Part shown: piece after piece, positions 15,339 through 24,377 of the stretch
How the letters are laid out: every line of letters begins with the position of its first letter
Position numbering within the stretch: the stretch's first letter is position 1
Assembly: GCF_000380965.1 (NCBI RefSeq)
Contig: NZ_KB905581.1
Location: 1-52,861, forward strand
DNA: 52,861 bases
Direction: 5' to 3'
Source of the DNA: Paenibacillus ginsengihumi DSM 21568
Lineage (GTDB): Bacteria > Bacillota > Bacilli > Paenibacillales > NBRC-103111
Made by a program: the position numbers and the translations under genes
Notes under the pieces: generated by a model
Seen by the model: the letters and a program-made list of their open reading frames with translations, nothing else
The model's database searches: none
Told to the model about the DNA's origin: nothing

Positions 15339-16469
15339 ATGAAAGTTATCCTTATCGACGATGAACATTTGGCCTTGAGTTATCTCGAGCATCAGCTGTT
15401 AAAAATCGCAGACGTGGAGATCGTAGGAAAGTTCGTCAATCCGTTCGAAGGAAAAGACGCTATTATTCAACGGGATGTCGATGTCGTCTTTCTCGATATC
15501 AACCTGCCGGAGATCAGCGGAATCGAACTGGCCGAGCTGCTGCTGGAGAGCAAGCCATACCTTAATATTGTCTTTGTTACCGCTTATGACGATTATGCCG
15601 TGCAAGCCTTTGAGCTCAATGCCCTGGACTACGTCCTGAAGCCGGTCGGTATAGAGCGCCTGTCCAAAACGATCCGGCGCATTCAGGAACGGACCGGGTC
15701 TGTCCCCAGCGGTTCGGCGAACGTGCGGCCGCTGAAGCTGAACATGTTCCAGCACTTTTCCATGGAAACCGACGACCTGCTGTGGACGCCCATGCGCTGG
15801 CGGACGAGCCGGGCCCAGGAGCTGTTTCTTTATTTTCTCCAGCACCGCGGCCAGCACGTCCGGAAGACGGCACTGATCGACTTGCTGTGGCCTGAATACG
15901 AGCCGAACAAATCGTTTTCCCAGCTGTACACGGCCGTGTATCATATTCGGAAAACGCTGGAGCCGTACGCCCCTCACTTCAAGCTGATGAATATGACGGA
16001 CGGGTACATGCTTGTGCTTAAGAACGTGACGCTCGACGTGGAGGTATGGGAAAGCTTTGTGCAATCCGGACTGCCGGTCACGGCAGAGACGATCCAAGAA
16101 TACGAGAAAATCATGGCGATTTATACAGGGGAATACTTGCAGGAATTCGATTACTGGTGGGCCGAAAGCGAGCGCCACAGGCTCAAATTGCTATGGCTCC
16201 GCATTTCTTTCCAGATGGCCGAATGGTACTTGGCAAGCAACGATCAGGAGAAGGCCATCGAGAAGTATTTGGACATCTGCTTCAGGCACCCGCAGGCGGA
16301 GGAAGCGCATTTTGCCTTGATGAAGCTGTACGCTTCCACGAACAATCATTTGTCGGTTCACCGCCAATACCGGCTCCTGACCACAATTCTGAATGAAGAA
16401 TTGAACGAGCAGCCCAGTCCGTATATTACCGACTGGTACCGCAAGTGGAATCAGGATAACAAGGAGTGA
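15339..16469 (+). CDS. response regulator with winged helix and BTAD domain
   Basis: The 376-aa protein has a receiver domain (residues 1-120; acidic pocket D7/D8, phosphoacceptor D53 in VVFLDINLPE, K near 103 in YVLKPVG). A SARP-type winged helix follows (about 135-225: LLWTPMRWRTSRAQELFLYFL, IDLLWPE, LYTAVYHIRKTLE), then a helical bacterial transcriptional activation domain (about 240-376). This is the layout of large Paenibacillus regulators paired with 7TMR-type hybrid kinases. AAAGGAG lies 8 nt before the ATG. It converges on the kinase gene and overlaps it by 19 bp. Target genes are unknown. Confidence 0.92.
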   Translation: MKVILIDDEHLALSYLEHQLLKIADVEIVGKFVNPFEGKDAIIQRDVDVVFLDINLPEISGIELAELLLESKPYLNIVFVTAYDDYAVQAFELNALDYVLKPVGIERLSKTIRRIQERTGSVPSGSANVRPLKLNMFQHFSMETDDLLWTPMRWRTSRAQELFLYFLQHRGQHVRKTALIDLLWPEYEPNKSFSQLYTAVYHIRKTLEPYAPHFKLMNMTDGYMLVLKNVTLDVEVWESFVQSGLPVTAETIQEYEKIMAIYTGEYLQEFDYWWAESERHRLKLLWLRISFQMAEWYLASNDQEKAIEKYLDICFRHPQAEEAHFALMKLYASTNNHLSVHRQYRLLTTILNEELNEQPSPYITDWYRKWNQDNKE

Positions 16470-19400
16470 TCCGCCGCTTGCCTCAAGGGGATGCGGAAGG
16501 TAATGCTCGTTCCCTGGCCAGGCGCGCTTTGAATGTCCAGCCCCGTGCCGTAAAGCTGCTTGAGGCGGCGGTCGGTGTTATAGAGTCCGATGCCCCTGCC
16601 GGACGTAGTCGGTTTGCCGAGCGCCTGCTCCCGCTGCTCCCTGGTCATGCCTACCCCGTTGTCGCTGACTGTAATCGCGGCTTCCTCCGCCGCGATCTCG
16701 ACCCGAATAACAACGGTTCCCCCGCTCGAACGGCGCAGCACGCCGTGCCTGACCGCATTCTCGACCAGCGTCTGTATCGCGAGCGGAGGCACCATCAGCT
16801 CGGCCTCCAGCTCTCCCTCCCACTGCACCTCAAGCCGTTCCCCGAAGCGTTCCTTTTCAATGAAGAGATACGTGTGGATCAGCTCCAGCTCGCGCCTTAG
16901 CGAAATGACGCGGTCTATATTGTGCAGATCGAAGCTCATCCGCAAATAATTGCCGAATTGCTCCAGCAGATCGAGCATCTTCGCCTGATCCATCGTGCCG
17001 AGCGCAGCGATCGTGTTCAGCGTGTTGTACATAAAATGCGGCTGTATCTGAGCCTGCAGCCACGCCGCTTCCATGCGAAGGCGCTCCTGGATCGATCGCT
17101 TGAGATCCGTTAACGCGCGCACCCGCGACCGCAGCTCCAGCGCGTCCACCGGCTTCGCAATATAATCGTTCGCTCCTGCCTGAAATCCGGTCACAATATC
17201 TTCCGAGCGATTTCTTGCCGTCAGCAGGAGGACCGGCAGCTCGGATACAGTGAAGCGTTCCCGGATCGTCCGGGTCAATGCATAGCCCGATATATCAGGC
17301 ATCATCACATCCGCGATAACCAGATCGAACGACGCCTTCCCCAGCTTGGCAAGCGCTTCGGGAGCGCTGGCGGCCACAGTGATATCGTACCGGTCCGGGC
17401 CAAGGATGCCGGTCAGCACCTTCAAGTTGACAGGGTCGTCGTCAACCGCCAAAATCCTGGGCCTGTTCGCCGCAGCCGAGGCGAGCGCTCCGCTCTCGTC
17501 GCAGTCTGCCCCCGGTTCCGAAAGCTCCGGCTGCGCCTGCGCGGCAGGGAATGCGGCAGCTTGTTCGTTCGCATCCGAGCTGGCCGGCTCTGTCGACAGC
17601 GGCAGCGTAAAGGTGAACACCGAACCCTCGCCCAAAGACGAGCTCACTTGCAAAGTGCCGCCATGCAGCTCGACCAGCTCCTTGCAGATGCTCAGGCCGA
17701 GCCCGAAGCCTCCGACGGCCCCGCCCTTTTCGGGATCGCCCTGCTCGTACGGCAGAAAAATTCTCCGCATCGTCTCCTCGTCCATCCCGATCCCCGTATC
17801 CTCCACCTGAATGACGGCCACTCCGCCGGCATGAGAGGCGCGGATCACGATCTCCCCCCGAGTCGTATATTTGATCGCATTATGCAGCAGATTGAACAAG
17901 ATTTGAACGAGCCGGTTCTCGTCCGCCCGTACCGCCGGCAAGCGGCCGTCAATGTCGACCGACAGCTGGATCGACTTGCCGCTCAGCATGGACTTCAGCA
18001 TTTCCAGCACGCCGGTCACCACCGGCTGCACGTGCACGCTGCTCAGCTGCAGCCGGATCGTGCGCTCCTTCAGCCGCGCCGCATCCAGCAGATCGTCCAG
18101 CAGCATCGACAGCCGCTTGCCGATGGAGGTCAGCAGCGTCAAGCTTCTTCGGTGCTCCTCGTGCAGCGGGCGCGCTTGGTCGTCCAGCATCGTCTGCGAA
18201 ATGTTGATCATGGCGTGCAAAGGATTTCTCAGCTCGTGCGAAGTATTGACCAGAAAATCGTCCTTGCGCTTATCGGCCAGCCGAAGCTTCTCGGCAAGCC
18301 GCTTCATCTGCAGGTTTGCACGAAAAAAGCGCTTGAACCAAAATGCCGCGAACGCGAAAACCGCAATCATGAGATCGAACGGATAGAACGACATATTGAC
18401 AAAAACTCTGAATCGAAGGCTCGTCCAAGCGATATTCACTGCGATGCACAGGCAGACGAGCAGCAAAAACAAGGCGTCCTCTTTCTCCATCTCCGCTTTT
18501 TTCAAAATTTGAATCGAGAGGAATATCGCCGCCATCAGCATCAGCCCCAGAATAATCGGACTGATGGGGTGAAGCGAATATTGGGACGGCAAGACGAGGG
18601 CGAGCAGGGCGCATGCGGCGCAGATGCCGCCGAACCACCGCAAGCCGCGGACATTTCCGATGTCGGCAAACAAATATTTCATCATCGGCGGCAGAAACGC
18701 CGCGGAGCCAAGATACGACAACACCGTAACTTTGGCGTAAACCTCGAACGAATAAGGGATCAAGGCGAATAGCAGCCGGTCGTCGGAGGTCAGCACGCTG
18801 GCAAGTGCGCAAACCATGAGCAAGGAAAAATAAAACAACCCCTTGCTCGCCGCCCCCAAGAAATAGAGCAATACAGCGTATAGGCCGTGTACCACCAGAA
18901 TAACGCTGAGCAGCAGCTGCATGCCGATCAGCAGGTTCGTTCGCTTGTCGACAGCCTGGACCGTCCCGAAACGGATTGGCTCGGTGATGCCGCCCTGTCC
19001 GGCATGGTTGGAGACATGAATGAGCAGCTCGATCGAGCCATCGTGCGGTGATGGAGCAACAGTAACCGAATACGGAACATTCCGGGCCTCCTGCAGCTCC
19101 AGCGAGTCTGCAGGGCGTCCCGATTCCGCCACCAGACGTCCGTTCGCATAGATGATCGAAGCGTTCCTTATCGCTTGAATGCGCAGCTTGTAATCCGGAT
19201 GCTTGTCGTCGCCAAGCAATATCCGCAGCCTGTAGGTTCCATAGTGCAGCACAGCTCCGTCGTCGTCCGTAAAGGCCTCCTTCCAGTCTCCGGGAACCTG
19301 AATGAGCCGTCTTTCCGGCAGGCCGGCCTCGTCATCTGTCATGAACTCCTCCGGCATGACAAAGCGGGAAGGGATAAACTCCCATTGCCCATTCAGCGTA

Positions 19401-19564
19401 ATCGTGCGCTCCGGCGGCAGCTCCCACCCTCGCAAATCGAGAACGCCGCGGGCTGCCTGCGGATGTTCTACCGTTCTCTGAAAGTATAGCCACGTCAAGC
19501 GTATACCGGTAATCGCTACCAGAAATACCGCAACGATCAGCGCGTATTTGGTCTTCGACGTCAT
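16451..19564 (-). CDS. hybrid sensor kinase with two kinase modules (7TMR-DISM, HisKA, REC, LytS-type)
   Basis: The 1037-aa protein reads, in order: one membrane anchor (about 8-28); an extracellular beta-rich 7TMR-DISM-like sensor (about 45-205); seven membrane segments (about 215-415); a HisKA domain with SHELRNP near residue 445; an HATPase domain with EDTGIGMDEE and GFGLGLSICKELV; a receiver domain with Asp in VIADVMMPD near 750; and then a second kinase of the LytS/HisK_5 type with QIQPHFMYNTLNTI near 840 and a second HATPase (LVENAVRHGV, DNGVGM, GRGIGLYNTDRRL). Both kinase units keep their key residues. It is presumably the partner of the convergent response regulator. Confidence 0.93.
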   Translation of the reverse strand: MTSKTKYALIVAVFLVAITGIRLTWLYFQRTVEHPQAARGVLDLRGWELPPERTITLNGQWEFIPSRFVMPEEFMTDDEAGLPERRLIQVPGDWKEAFTDDDGAVLHYGTYRLRILLGDDKHPDYKLRIQAIRNASIIYANGRLVAESGRPADSLELQEARNVPYSVTVAPSPHDGSIELLIHVSNHAGQGGITEPIRFGTVQAVDKRTNLLIGMQLLLSVILVVHGLYAVLLYFLGAASKGLFYFSLLMVCALASVLTSDDRLLFALIPYSFEVYAKVTVLSYLGSAAFLPPMMKYLFADIGNVRGLRWFGGICAACALLALVLPSQYSLHPISPIILGLMLMAAIFLSIQILKKAEMEKEDALFLLLVCLCIAVNIAWTSLRFRVFVNMSFYPFDLMIAVFAFAAFWFKRFFRANLQMKRLAEKLRLADKRKDDFLVNTSHELRNPLHAMINISQTMLDDQARPLHEEHRRSLTLLTSIGKRLSMLLDDLLDAARLKERTIRLQLSSVHVQPVVTGVLEMLKSMLSGKSIQLSVDIDGRLPAVRADENRLVQILFNLLHNAIKYTTRGEIVIRASHAGGVAVIQVEDTGIGMDEETMRRIFLPYEQGDPEKGGAVGGFGLGLSICKELVELHGGTLQVSSSLGEGSVFTFTLPLSTEPASSDANEQAAAFPAAQAQPELSEPGADCDESGALASAAANRPRILAVDDDPVNLKVLTGILGPDRYDITVAASAPEALAKLGKASFDLVIADVMMPDISGYALTRTIRERFTVSELPVLLLTARNRSEDIVTGFQAGANDYIAKPVDALELRSRVRALTDLKRSIQERLRMEAAWLQAQIQPHFMYNTLNTIAALGTMDQAKMLDLLEQFGNYLRMSFDLHNIDRVISLRRELELIHTYLFIEKERFGERLEVQWEGELEAELMVPPLAIQTLVENAVRHGVLRRSSGGTVVIRVEIAAEEAAITVSDNGVGMTREQREQALGKPTTSGRGIGLYNTDRRLKQLYGTGLDIQSAPGQGTSITFRIPLRQAADHSLLS

Positions 19565-19618
19565 TGCTGTTGCTCCACCTCATCTATCTGGCTGTCTTCT
19601 TCCTCTCTATCATACCAT

Positions 19619-20041
19619 CTAGATGAGATAATTTCTCAGTTTATTGCGCATTTCGATCTGTTTGAGCATACAGTATCTGATGACCTCGGAGCGCTCCGCC
19701 TCTGTAATCTGCACGAATTGCACCGATATCCGGTACGATTGATCGGGCTGCTTCACGCAGCCTACCACAGCCCCGGTGAACGGAACCAGCCTTTGTCCGT
19801 TTTGCGTCTTCAGACAGGCCGTTCCCTCGAATGTGTGCGCGATCTTGAGCGGATAAGCCCATAGAAAAGAAAGCCCTCCTCCGCTGATGTCCAGCGTCGT
19901 CAATCGAGCAGGCTCGCCATCGTGAGAAACCGGCGAAGCATCCAGGCAAAGCTTCAATTCAATCGACACGGGTACTCGAAACAATCGTCTTCGCTGCACG
20001 TTATAGTCAACTCTGCGGTCGGCTCGCCCCCTGCTTTCCAT
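19619..20041 (-). CDS. PilZ-domain cyclic-di-GMP receptor
   Basis: A 140-aa protein consisting almost entirely of a PilZ domain, a beta-barrel that binds cyclic-di-GMP. Both parts of the ligand motif are present: RRRLFRVPV (the RxxxR element) near the start and DISGGGLSF (the D/NxSxxG element) about 45 residues later. ATG at 20041 has AAAGGAGAGGGG upstream. A GTG at 20068 with its own AGGGAG would add nine residues, and I cannot decide between them. It is divergent from the HD-GYP gene and close to a GGDEF-EAL gene, so a local second-messenger function is likely. No YcgR-type N-domain is present. Confidence 0.88.
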   Translation of the reverse strand: MESRGRADRRVDYNVQRRRLFRVPVSIELKLCLDASPVSHDGEPARLTTLDISGGGLSFLWAYPLKIAHTFEGTACLKTQNGQRLVPFTGAVVGCVKQPDQSYRISVQFVQITEAERSEVIRYCMLKQIEMRNKLRNYLI

Positions 20042-20320
20042 ATTGCTTGTATTCCCCTCTCCTTTCACCGTATCTCCCTATTACACCGTAGTCGGCTCAA
20101 CAAATTCTTAACGCGTGCGGCCCATTGTCATCTTCTGATGGCGCCGCGCAAGGCGGCATGGGCGGCTAGGCACAGCACGCCCACGGAGGCTCGCCGTCAA
20201 GCTGCCGGGCTCCACGCGAAAAAAAGAGCGCCCGTCATAAGCGTCCATTTTGTAGAGAAATTGTCTAGTTCTTATCGTTAACTTGTTGGATATGGCAATC
20301 TTCCGAGGGGGAAATCATCG

Positions 20321-21355
20321 ATGGCACAACCGGATGTCGACATCCGCCACACAATCGGAAAACGAATCAATCGCGATATTTTCAGCGACCGCGGCGTACT
20401 GCTCATCCCCGAATCGAGCATTATCAACCTGGGGCATCTGAGAATGCTGCGGCAGCATGGCATTACTTTGACGAGCCGGGATCTGTCTCCCGATGATCCG
20501 CAAGCTACGACGAGCATTTCGCCGCACGAGATCATGATCGATGAGGCGGTGCTGCAAGCGGAGCAGCTCTTCGACGAAGTGCGCGAAACCCAAAAAATCC
20601 CGCTCGCCGACATCAGGAACAACGTCATCCCGATCCTGCAGGAGGCGGCCCAGAGCGCGCATTGGCTTGATTTGGTCTCTTCGCTGCAGGCCAAGGGCGA
20701 CTACACTTACCGTCATCATATTGCGGTCGGCGCGATTGCCAACATTCTCGGGACGTGGCTGGAGCTCGACCGCCAGGAGCTTCTGCAGCTGACCACCGCA
20801 GCGCTGCTGCATGACGTAGGGAAAATGCTCATCCCGGAGCACATCTTGAACAAGCCCGGGAAGCTTACCGATGAAGAATACGCCCAGATGAAGCGGCATA
20901 CCGTCCTGGGCTACGAGATACTGAGGATAACGGTCGGCATCAACCACCGCCAGGCGCTCGTCGCTTTGCACCACCATGAACGCATGGACGGCAGCGGCTA
21001 TCCGTTCGGCCTGACCGGCGACAAGATCGACCTGTTCAGCCGCATCGTTGCGGTGGCCGACGTGTTCCATGCCATGACCTCCGCGCGGATATACCGCAAC
21101 CCGTCTCCATTCTACGAAGTTCTCTATCAGATGGAGAGAGATACGTTCGGCCCGCTGGACCCTGTCATCACCCGATTGTTTATCGAAAAAATCATGTCTG
21201 GCCTCATAGGCCATTCCGTTCTTCTGACAGATGGAAGCGAAGGAACGATTGTGATGATTCATCGGCATGATCCGATTCATCCCTTGGTGCAAAGGGAGAA
21301 TCAGTTTCTCGATTTAAGCAAAGACTTGTCCACCCACATCAAGCAGATCCTATAA
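20321..21355 (+). CDS. HD-GYP domain cyclic-di-GMP phosphodiesterase
   Basis: The 344-aa protein has an N-terminal beta-rich region (about 1-110) and an HD-GYP domain (about 125-300). The metal and signature residues are intact: YRHH, LLHDVGKMLIPEHILNKPG, KRHTVLGYEIL, HHERMDGSGYP, RIVAVADVFHAMTS. HD-GYP enzymes hydrolyse cyclic-di-GMP to pGpG or GMP. GAGGGGG precedes the ATG. A candidate promoter, TTGTAG-17-TATCGT, ends about 45 bp upstream. Its neighbours are a PilZ receptor and an MHYT-GGDEF-EAL protein. Confidence 0.94.
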   Translation: MAQPDVDIRHTIGKRINRDIFSDRGVLLIPESSIINLGHLRMLRQHGITLTSRDLSPDDPQATTSISPHEIMIDEAVLQAEQLFDEVRETQKIPLADIRNNVIPILQEAAQSAHWLDLVSSLQAKGDYTYRHHIAVGAIANILGTWLELDRQELLQLTTAALLHDVGKMLIPEHILNKPGKLTDEEYAQMKRHTVLGYEILRITVGINHRQALVALHHHERMDGSGYPFGLTGDKIDLFSRIVAVADVFHAMTSARIYRNPSPFYEVLYQMERDTFGPLDPVITRLFIEKIMSGLIGHSVLLTDGSEGTIVMIHRHDPIHPLVQRENQFLDLSKDLSTHIKQIL

Positions 21356-21442
21356 TTCGTGTCAAGTCTCCCAAAGCCGCCCATGCGAACATAGTGCACA
21401 ACGCCGAAAGCATCTTCCTCCCCTGGCCCGGTCTGCATTCCC

Positions 21443-21471
21443 TTGTCTAGCCAAATGCTATCCCATACAAT
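21443..21471 (+). promoter_or_regulatory. promoter of the MHYT-GGDEF-EAL gene
   Basis: TTGTCT (21443-21448) and TACAAT (21466-21471) are 17 bp apart, about 75 bp before the GTG start. Confidence 0.5.
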
Positions 21472-21547
21472 ACAGGAAGCAGATCCCTGCGATGAACGCA
21501 GTCATCGGACCAAACGACTATATGATTACAGCAATTGAGGTGTAAAC

Positions 21548-23557
21548 GTGTATTTGGAAGGCAGTTACAATATTTATATTGTTGCTCTCTCTGTCTTGAT
21601 TGCGATATTGGCTTCATATTCCGCATTAAATTTTGCGGCCAGAATATTGCATACGAGCGGGAAAAGCAAGTTTTTTTGGCTGTTGTCGGGATCTTTCGTC
21701 ATGGGCAGCGGGATTTGGTCTATGCATTTCGTCGGCATGCTGGCCTTTCGTTTGCACGCTCCGGTGCAATACGATGTCTGGCTTACGCTGTTTTCCATGA
21801 GCGCCAGCATCATTGCTTCGTTCATCGCGTTCTACATAACAAGGTCCAAAAAAATCGACCGCATCCACATCGCCATCGGCGGCTTTTTCATGGGCAGCGG
21901 AATTGTGACAATGCATTATTTGGGTATGAAAGCGATGGTCATGCCCGCCACACTCACCTATAACAAAGCGTTGTGGGTCTTGTCCGCAATCATCGCATTT
22001 GCCGCGTCTTATGCGGCTTTGTTTTTGTTTATCCGCTTTCGGAACTACCAGGCGGCCAGCGGGCTCAAATGGCTGGCCTCTGTCATCATGGGCCTGGCCA
22101 TCTGCGGCATGCATTATACCGGCATGAAAGCCGCCTTGTTCCAGGGGCACGGGCACGAGATGACGGAACAGGCCGCCTCGGTCGAAGTTTTCCTCCTATA
22201 TAGCGTGACCGCGATGATCTTTATCATTTTATTGATATCGTGGGGAGCCATCTTCTTCGATCGGCACGTCCTGGAAAAAATGGCGTACCAAGACATCACG
22301 ACAGGCTTGCCCAACCGGAATGAAATGAACCGCTTTTTCGATACCTATTCCGGAAACGACAGCATCGGCGTGCTGTTCCTCGATCTCGACCAGTTCAAAG
22401 CGATCAACGATACGCTGGGGCACCATGTCGGGGACCTGCTCGTTCAGGAAGTCGGCGCCCGTTTGCGCCTGTTTGTCCGCAGCGACCGGCAAGCGTACCG
22501 AATCGGGGGCGACGAGTTTCTGTTCATCGTGAACAAATGCACCCGGGAAGAGGCAGAACAGCTGGCCGAGCAAATTTTGCAAAAAACGAAAGAAGTGTAC
22601 CATATTGACGGAAATGAGCTGTATATTACCGGAAGCATCGGCATCAGCATCGGCTCGATTCAGGATACCGACCGCTCCGTTTTGCTGAAAACGGCCGATA
22701 CGGCCATGTACAAGGCGAAAGGGCGCGGCAAAAACCAATACTGCGTCTATGACGAGGAAATGGGCGAACAGGAAGTTAGGAAGATGGAGATTGAGAAGGA
22801 TCTGCGGCACGCCCTGGAAAACAATCAGTTCTATATTGTGTATCAACCGAAATGGAACGTCAAAACGAACCGCTTGTTCGGCTTCGAAGCCTTGATTCGC
22901 TGGAAGCATCCGCGGCTGGGCATCGTGTATCCGGCGGAATTTATATCGATCGCGGAGGAGACGGGGCTGATCGTGCCGATGACGAGATGGACGCTGGAGG
23001 AAGCGTCCCGCCAGTGCAAGCAATGGCTGTCCGAAGGAGTAGCCCAGCCGGTATCGGTCAATTTGTCAGTCCGGCTGTTCCAGACGGACCGCCTGGTCGG
23101 CATGGTGCTGGACGCGCTGCAGTCGACCGGGCTGGAGGCAAGCTGGCTGGAGCTCGAAATTACGGAATCGATGATCCTGCATGATGTGGACGATATTATT
23201 CGCCAGCTGGAGCAAATTCGCGCGATGGGGGTGCGCATCTCGATGGACGATTTCGGCACAAGGTATTCTTCCATCGGGCTTCTGAACAAGATCCCTCTCG
23301 ACGCGCTCAAACTGGACCGGTTGTTTACGCACGATCTGGACAATCCCGATAAGCGCGCCATTCTCCATGCCATTATGCTGATGGCGAAAACGCTGCACCT
23401 CGACGTCATCGCCGAAGGCGTCGAACAGCAGGAGCATATAGACTATTTGTCCAAGCTCGGCTGCCATCTGATGCAGGGGTACTATTACGGCAAGCCCCTC
23501 CATATCGACGAGCTGGAATCGTGGATCAAGGCGCGTCAAGCCGCTCCGGTGGACTAG
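21548..23557 (+). CDS. MHYT-GGDEF-EAL cyclic-di-GMP turnover protein
   Basis: The 669-aa membrane protein begins with an MHYT sensor of seven helices (about 1-240) with the repeated motifs MHFVGM, MHYLGM and MHYTGM, thought to bind a metal and sense a diatomic gas. A GGDEF cyclase domain follows (about 245-410; DITTGLPNR, LDLDQFK, intact RIGGDEF). An EAL phosphodiesterase domain ends the protein (about 425-665; FEALIRWKHP, VNLS, ELEITES, DDFGTRYSS, VIAEGVE). The EAL loop 6 reads DDFGTRYS, where most enzymes have DDFGTGYS. Which activity dominates cannot be told. GTG at 21548 follows GAGGTG. The stop codon sits inside the terminator loop. Confidence 0.95.
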   Translation: MYLEGSYNIYIVALSVLIAILASYSALNFAARILHTSGKSKFFWLLSGSFVMGSGIWSMHFVGMLAFRLHAPVQYDVWLTLFSMSASIIASFIAFYITRSKKIDRIHIAIGGFFMGSGIVTMHYLGMKAMVMPATLTYNKALWVLSAIIAFAASYAALFLFIRFRNYQAASGLKWLASVIMGLAICGMHYTGMKAALFQGHGHEMTEQAASVEVFLLYSVTAMIFIILLISWGAIFFDRHVLEKMAYQDITTGLPNRNEMNRFFDTYSGNDSIGVLFLDLDQFKAINDTLGHHVGDLLVQEVGARLRLFVRSDRQAYRIGGDEFLFIVNKCTREEAEQLAEQILQKTKEVYHIDGNELYITGSIGISIGSIQDTDRSVLLKTADTAMYKAKGRGKNQYCVYDEEMGEQEVRKMEIEKDLRHALENNQFYIVYQPKWNVKTNRLFGFEALIRWKHPRLGIVYPAEFISIAEETGLIVPMTRWTLEEASRQCKQWLSEGVAQPVSVNLSVRLFQTDRLVGMVLDALQSTGLEASWLELEITESMILHDVDDIIRQLEQIRAMGVRISMDDFGTRYSSIGLLNKIPLDALKLDRLFTHDLDNPDKRAILHAIMLMAKTLHLDVIAEGVEQQEHIDYLSKLGCHLMQGYYYGKPLHIDELESWIKARQAAPVD

Positions 23558-23572
23558 CCGGAGCGTTTTTTT
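23542..23572 (+). terminator. terminator overlapping the GGDEF-EAL stop codon
   Basis: CGCTCCGG (23542-23549) and CCGGAGCG (23558-23565) form an 8-bp GC-rich stem followed by TTTTTTT. The stop codon TAG (23555-23557) lies in the loop. The rest of the gap up to the MarR operator at 23842 shows no gene. Confidence 0.85.
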
Positions 23573-23841
23573 GTTGCAAGTGGCGCTGGTGTATTCTCCC
23601 CTTCCCCTGGATCAGCGCGCGATCGACCGCTCCGGCGCATCCCCGCCGCTTCGCAGCCGCGCCGTCGCGAAGCGGACTTCCCTGATTTTGCGCTCTCTGC
23701 CAGCATACGCTTCGTCCAACGCCATCCTCAGAATTCGGCTTCATCCTCCCGCTGCCAACGCCATCCTCCGCGATGAACGGAGAAGAGGGGATTTTTCCAT
23801 GTTCCTCTTGACGTTAAGCGCGAAAGTCATTATCGTTATAT

Positions 23842-23857
23842 TTAGCTGACTAACTAA
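23842..23857. promoter_or_regulatory. MarR operator, copy 1
   Basis: TTAGCTGACTAACTAA contains the TTAG-N4-CTAA palindrome and recurs almost unchanged at 24342-24356. It lies just before the ribosome site of marR, well placed for autorepression. Confidence 0.6.
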
Positions 23858-23873
23858 TAACAGGAGGGCGGCA

Positions 23874-24341
23874 ATGGACATTCATCAGGCCGAATCTCTC
23901 GATTTGGTGTTCAAGCACGTCGCCAAGCTGCATAAGCAGACCGTTCATGCGCTGCTGTCGGGTAAAGGCATCTACCCCGGGCAGCCGCCGGTGCTGCGCG
24001 CGCTGGCGGAACGGGACGGGCAGAGCCAGAAGGAGCTTGCCGAGAAGCTGCAGATTACGCCGGCGACGCTGACCGTCATGCTCGGGCGGATGGAGAAGAA
24101 CGGCCTCGTGGAGCGCAGGCCGGACGATGCCGACCAACGTGTGTCGAGAGTGTATTTGTCCGCGAAAGGACGCCTGAAGCATGACGAATTGAGCTCATTC
24201 ATGTACGAAATGGAAGCGCTTTGCTTCGCAAACTTCACGATGGAGGAAAGAATCGTCTTTCGCCGGCTGCTGCTGCAAATGTACGACAATCTGGTGCGGG
24301 CCGATCTTAAGCCGCCGAAGCCCGATGAGGCGCAGCAATGA
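23874..24341 (+). CDS. MarR-family transcriptional regulator
   Basis: The 155-aa protein has the MarR winged helix: PPVLRALAERDGQSQKELAE (about residues 38-57), ITPATLTVMLGRMEKNGLVERRPDDADQR (recognition helix and wing) and a C-terminal dimer helix. CAGGAGGG precedes the ATG. The gene is followed by two ABC exporter genes, and near-identical palindromes lie before marR and before the transporter genes, so this protein very likely represses the whole drug-export operon and is released by a transported compound. Confidence 0.93.
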   Translation: MDIHQAESLDLVFKHVAKLHKQTVHALLSGKGIYPGQPPVLRALAERDGQSQKELAEKLQITPATLTVMLGRMEKNGLVERRPDDADQRVSRVYLSAKGRLKHDELSSFMYEMEALCFANFTMEERIVFRRLLLQMYDNLVRADLKPPKPDEAQQ

Positions 24342-24356
24342 TTAGCTGGCTAACGA
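24342..24356. promoter_or_regulatory. MarR operator, copy 2
   Basis: TTAGCTGGCTAACGA starts immediately after the marR stop codon (24339-24341) and matches the upstream site at 12 of its first 13 positions. It lies about 20 bp before the first exporter gene. Confidence 0.6.
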
Positions 24357-24377
24357 GAGAGGGGGAATGATAGCGGT

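Noticed and set aside
20100-20245. Small gene or RNA between the PilZ and HD-GYP genes
   Set aside because: No promoter-hairpin pair or ribosome site; the sequence is simply GC-rich.
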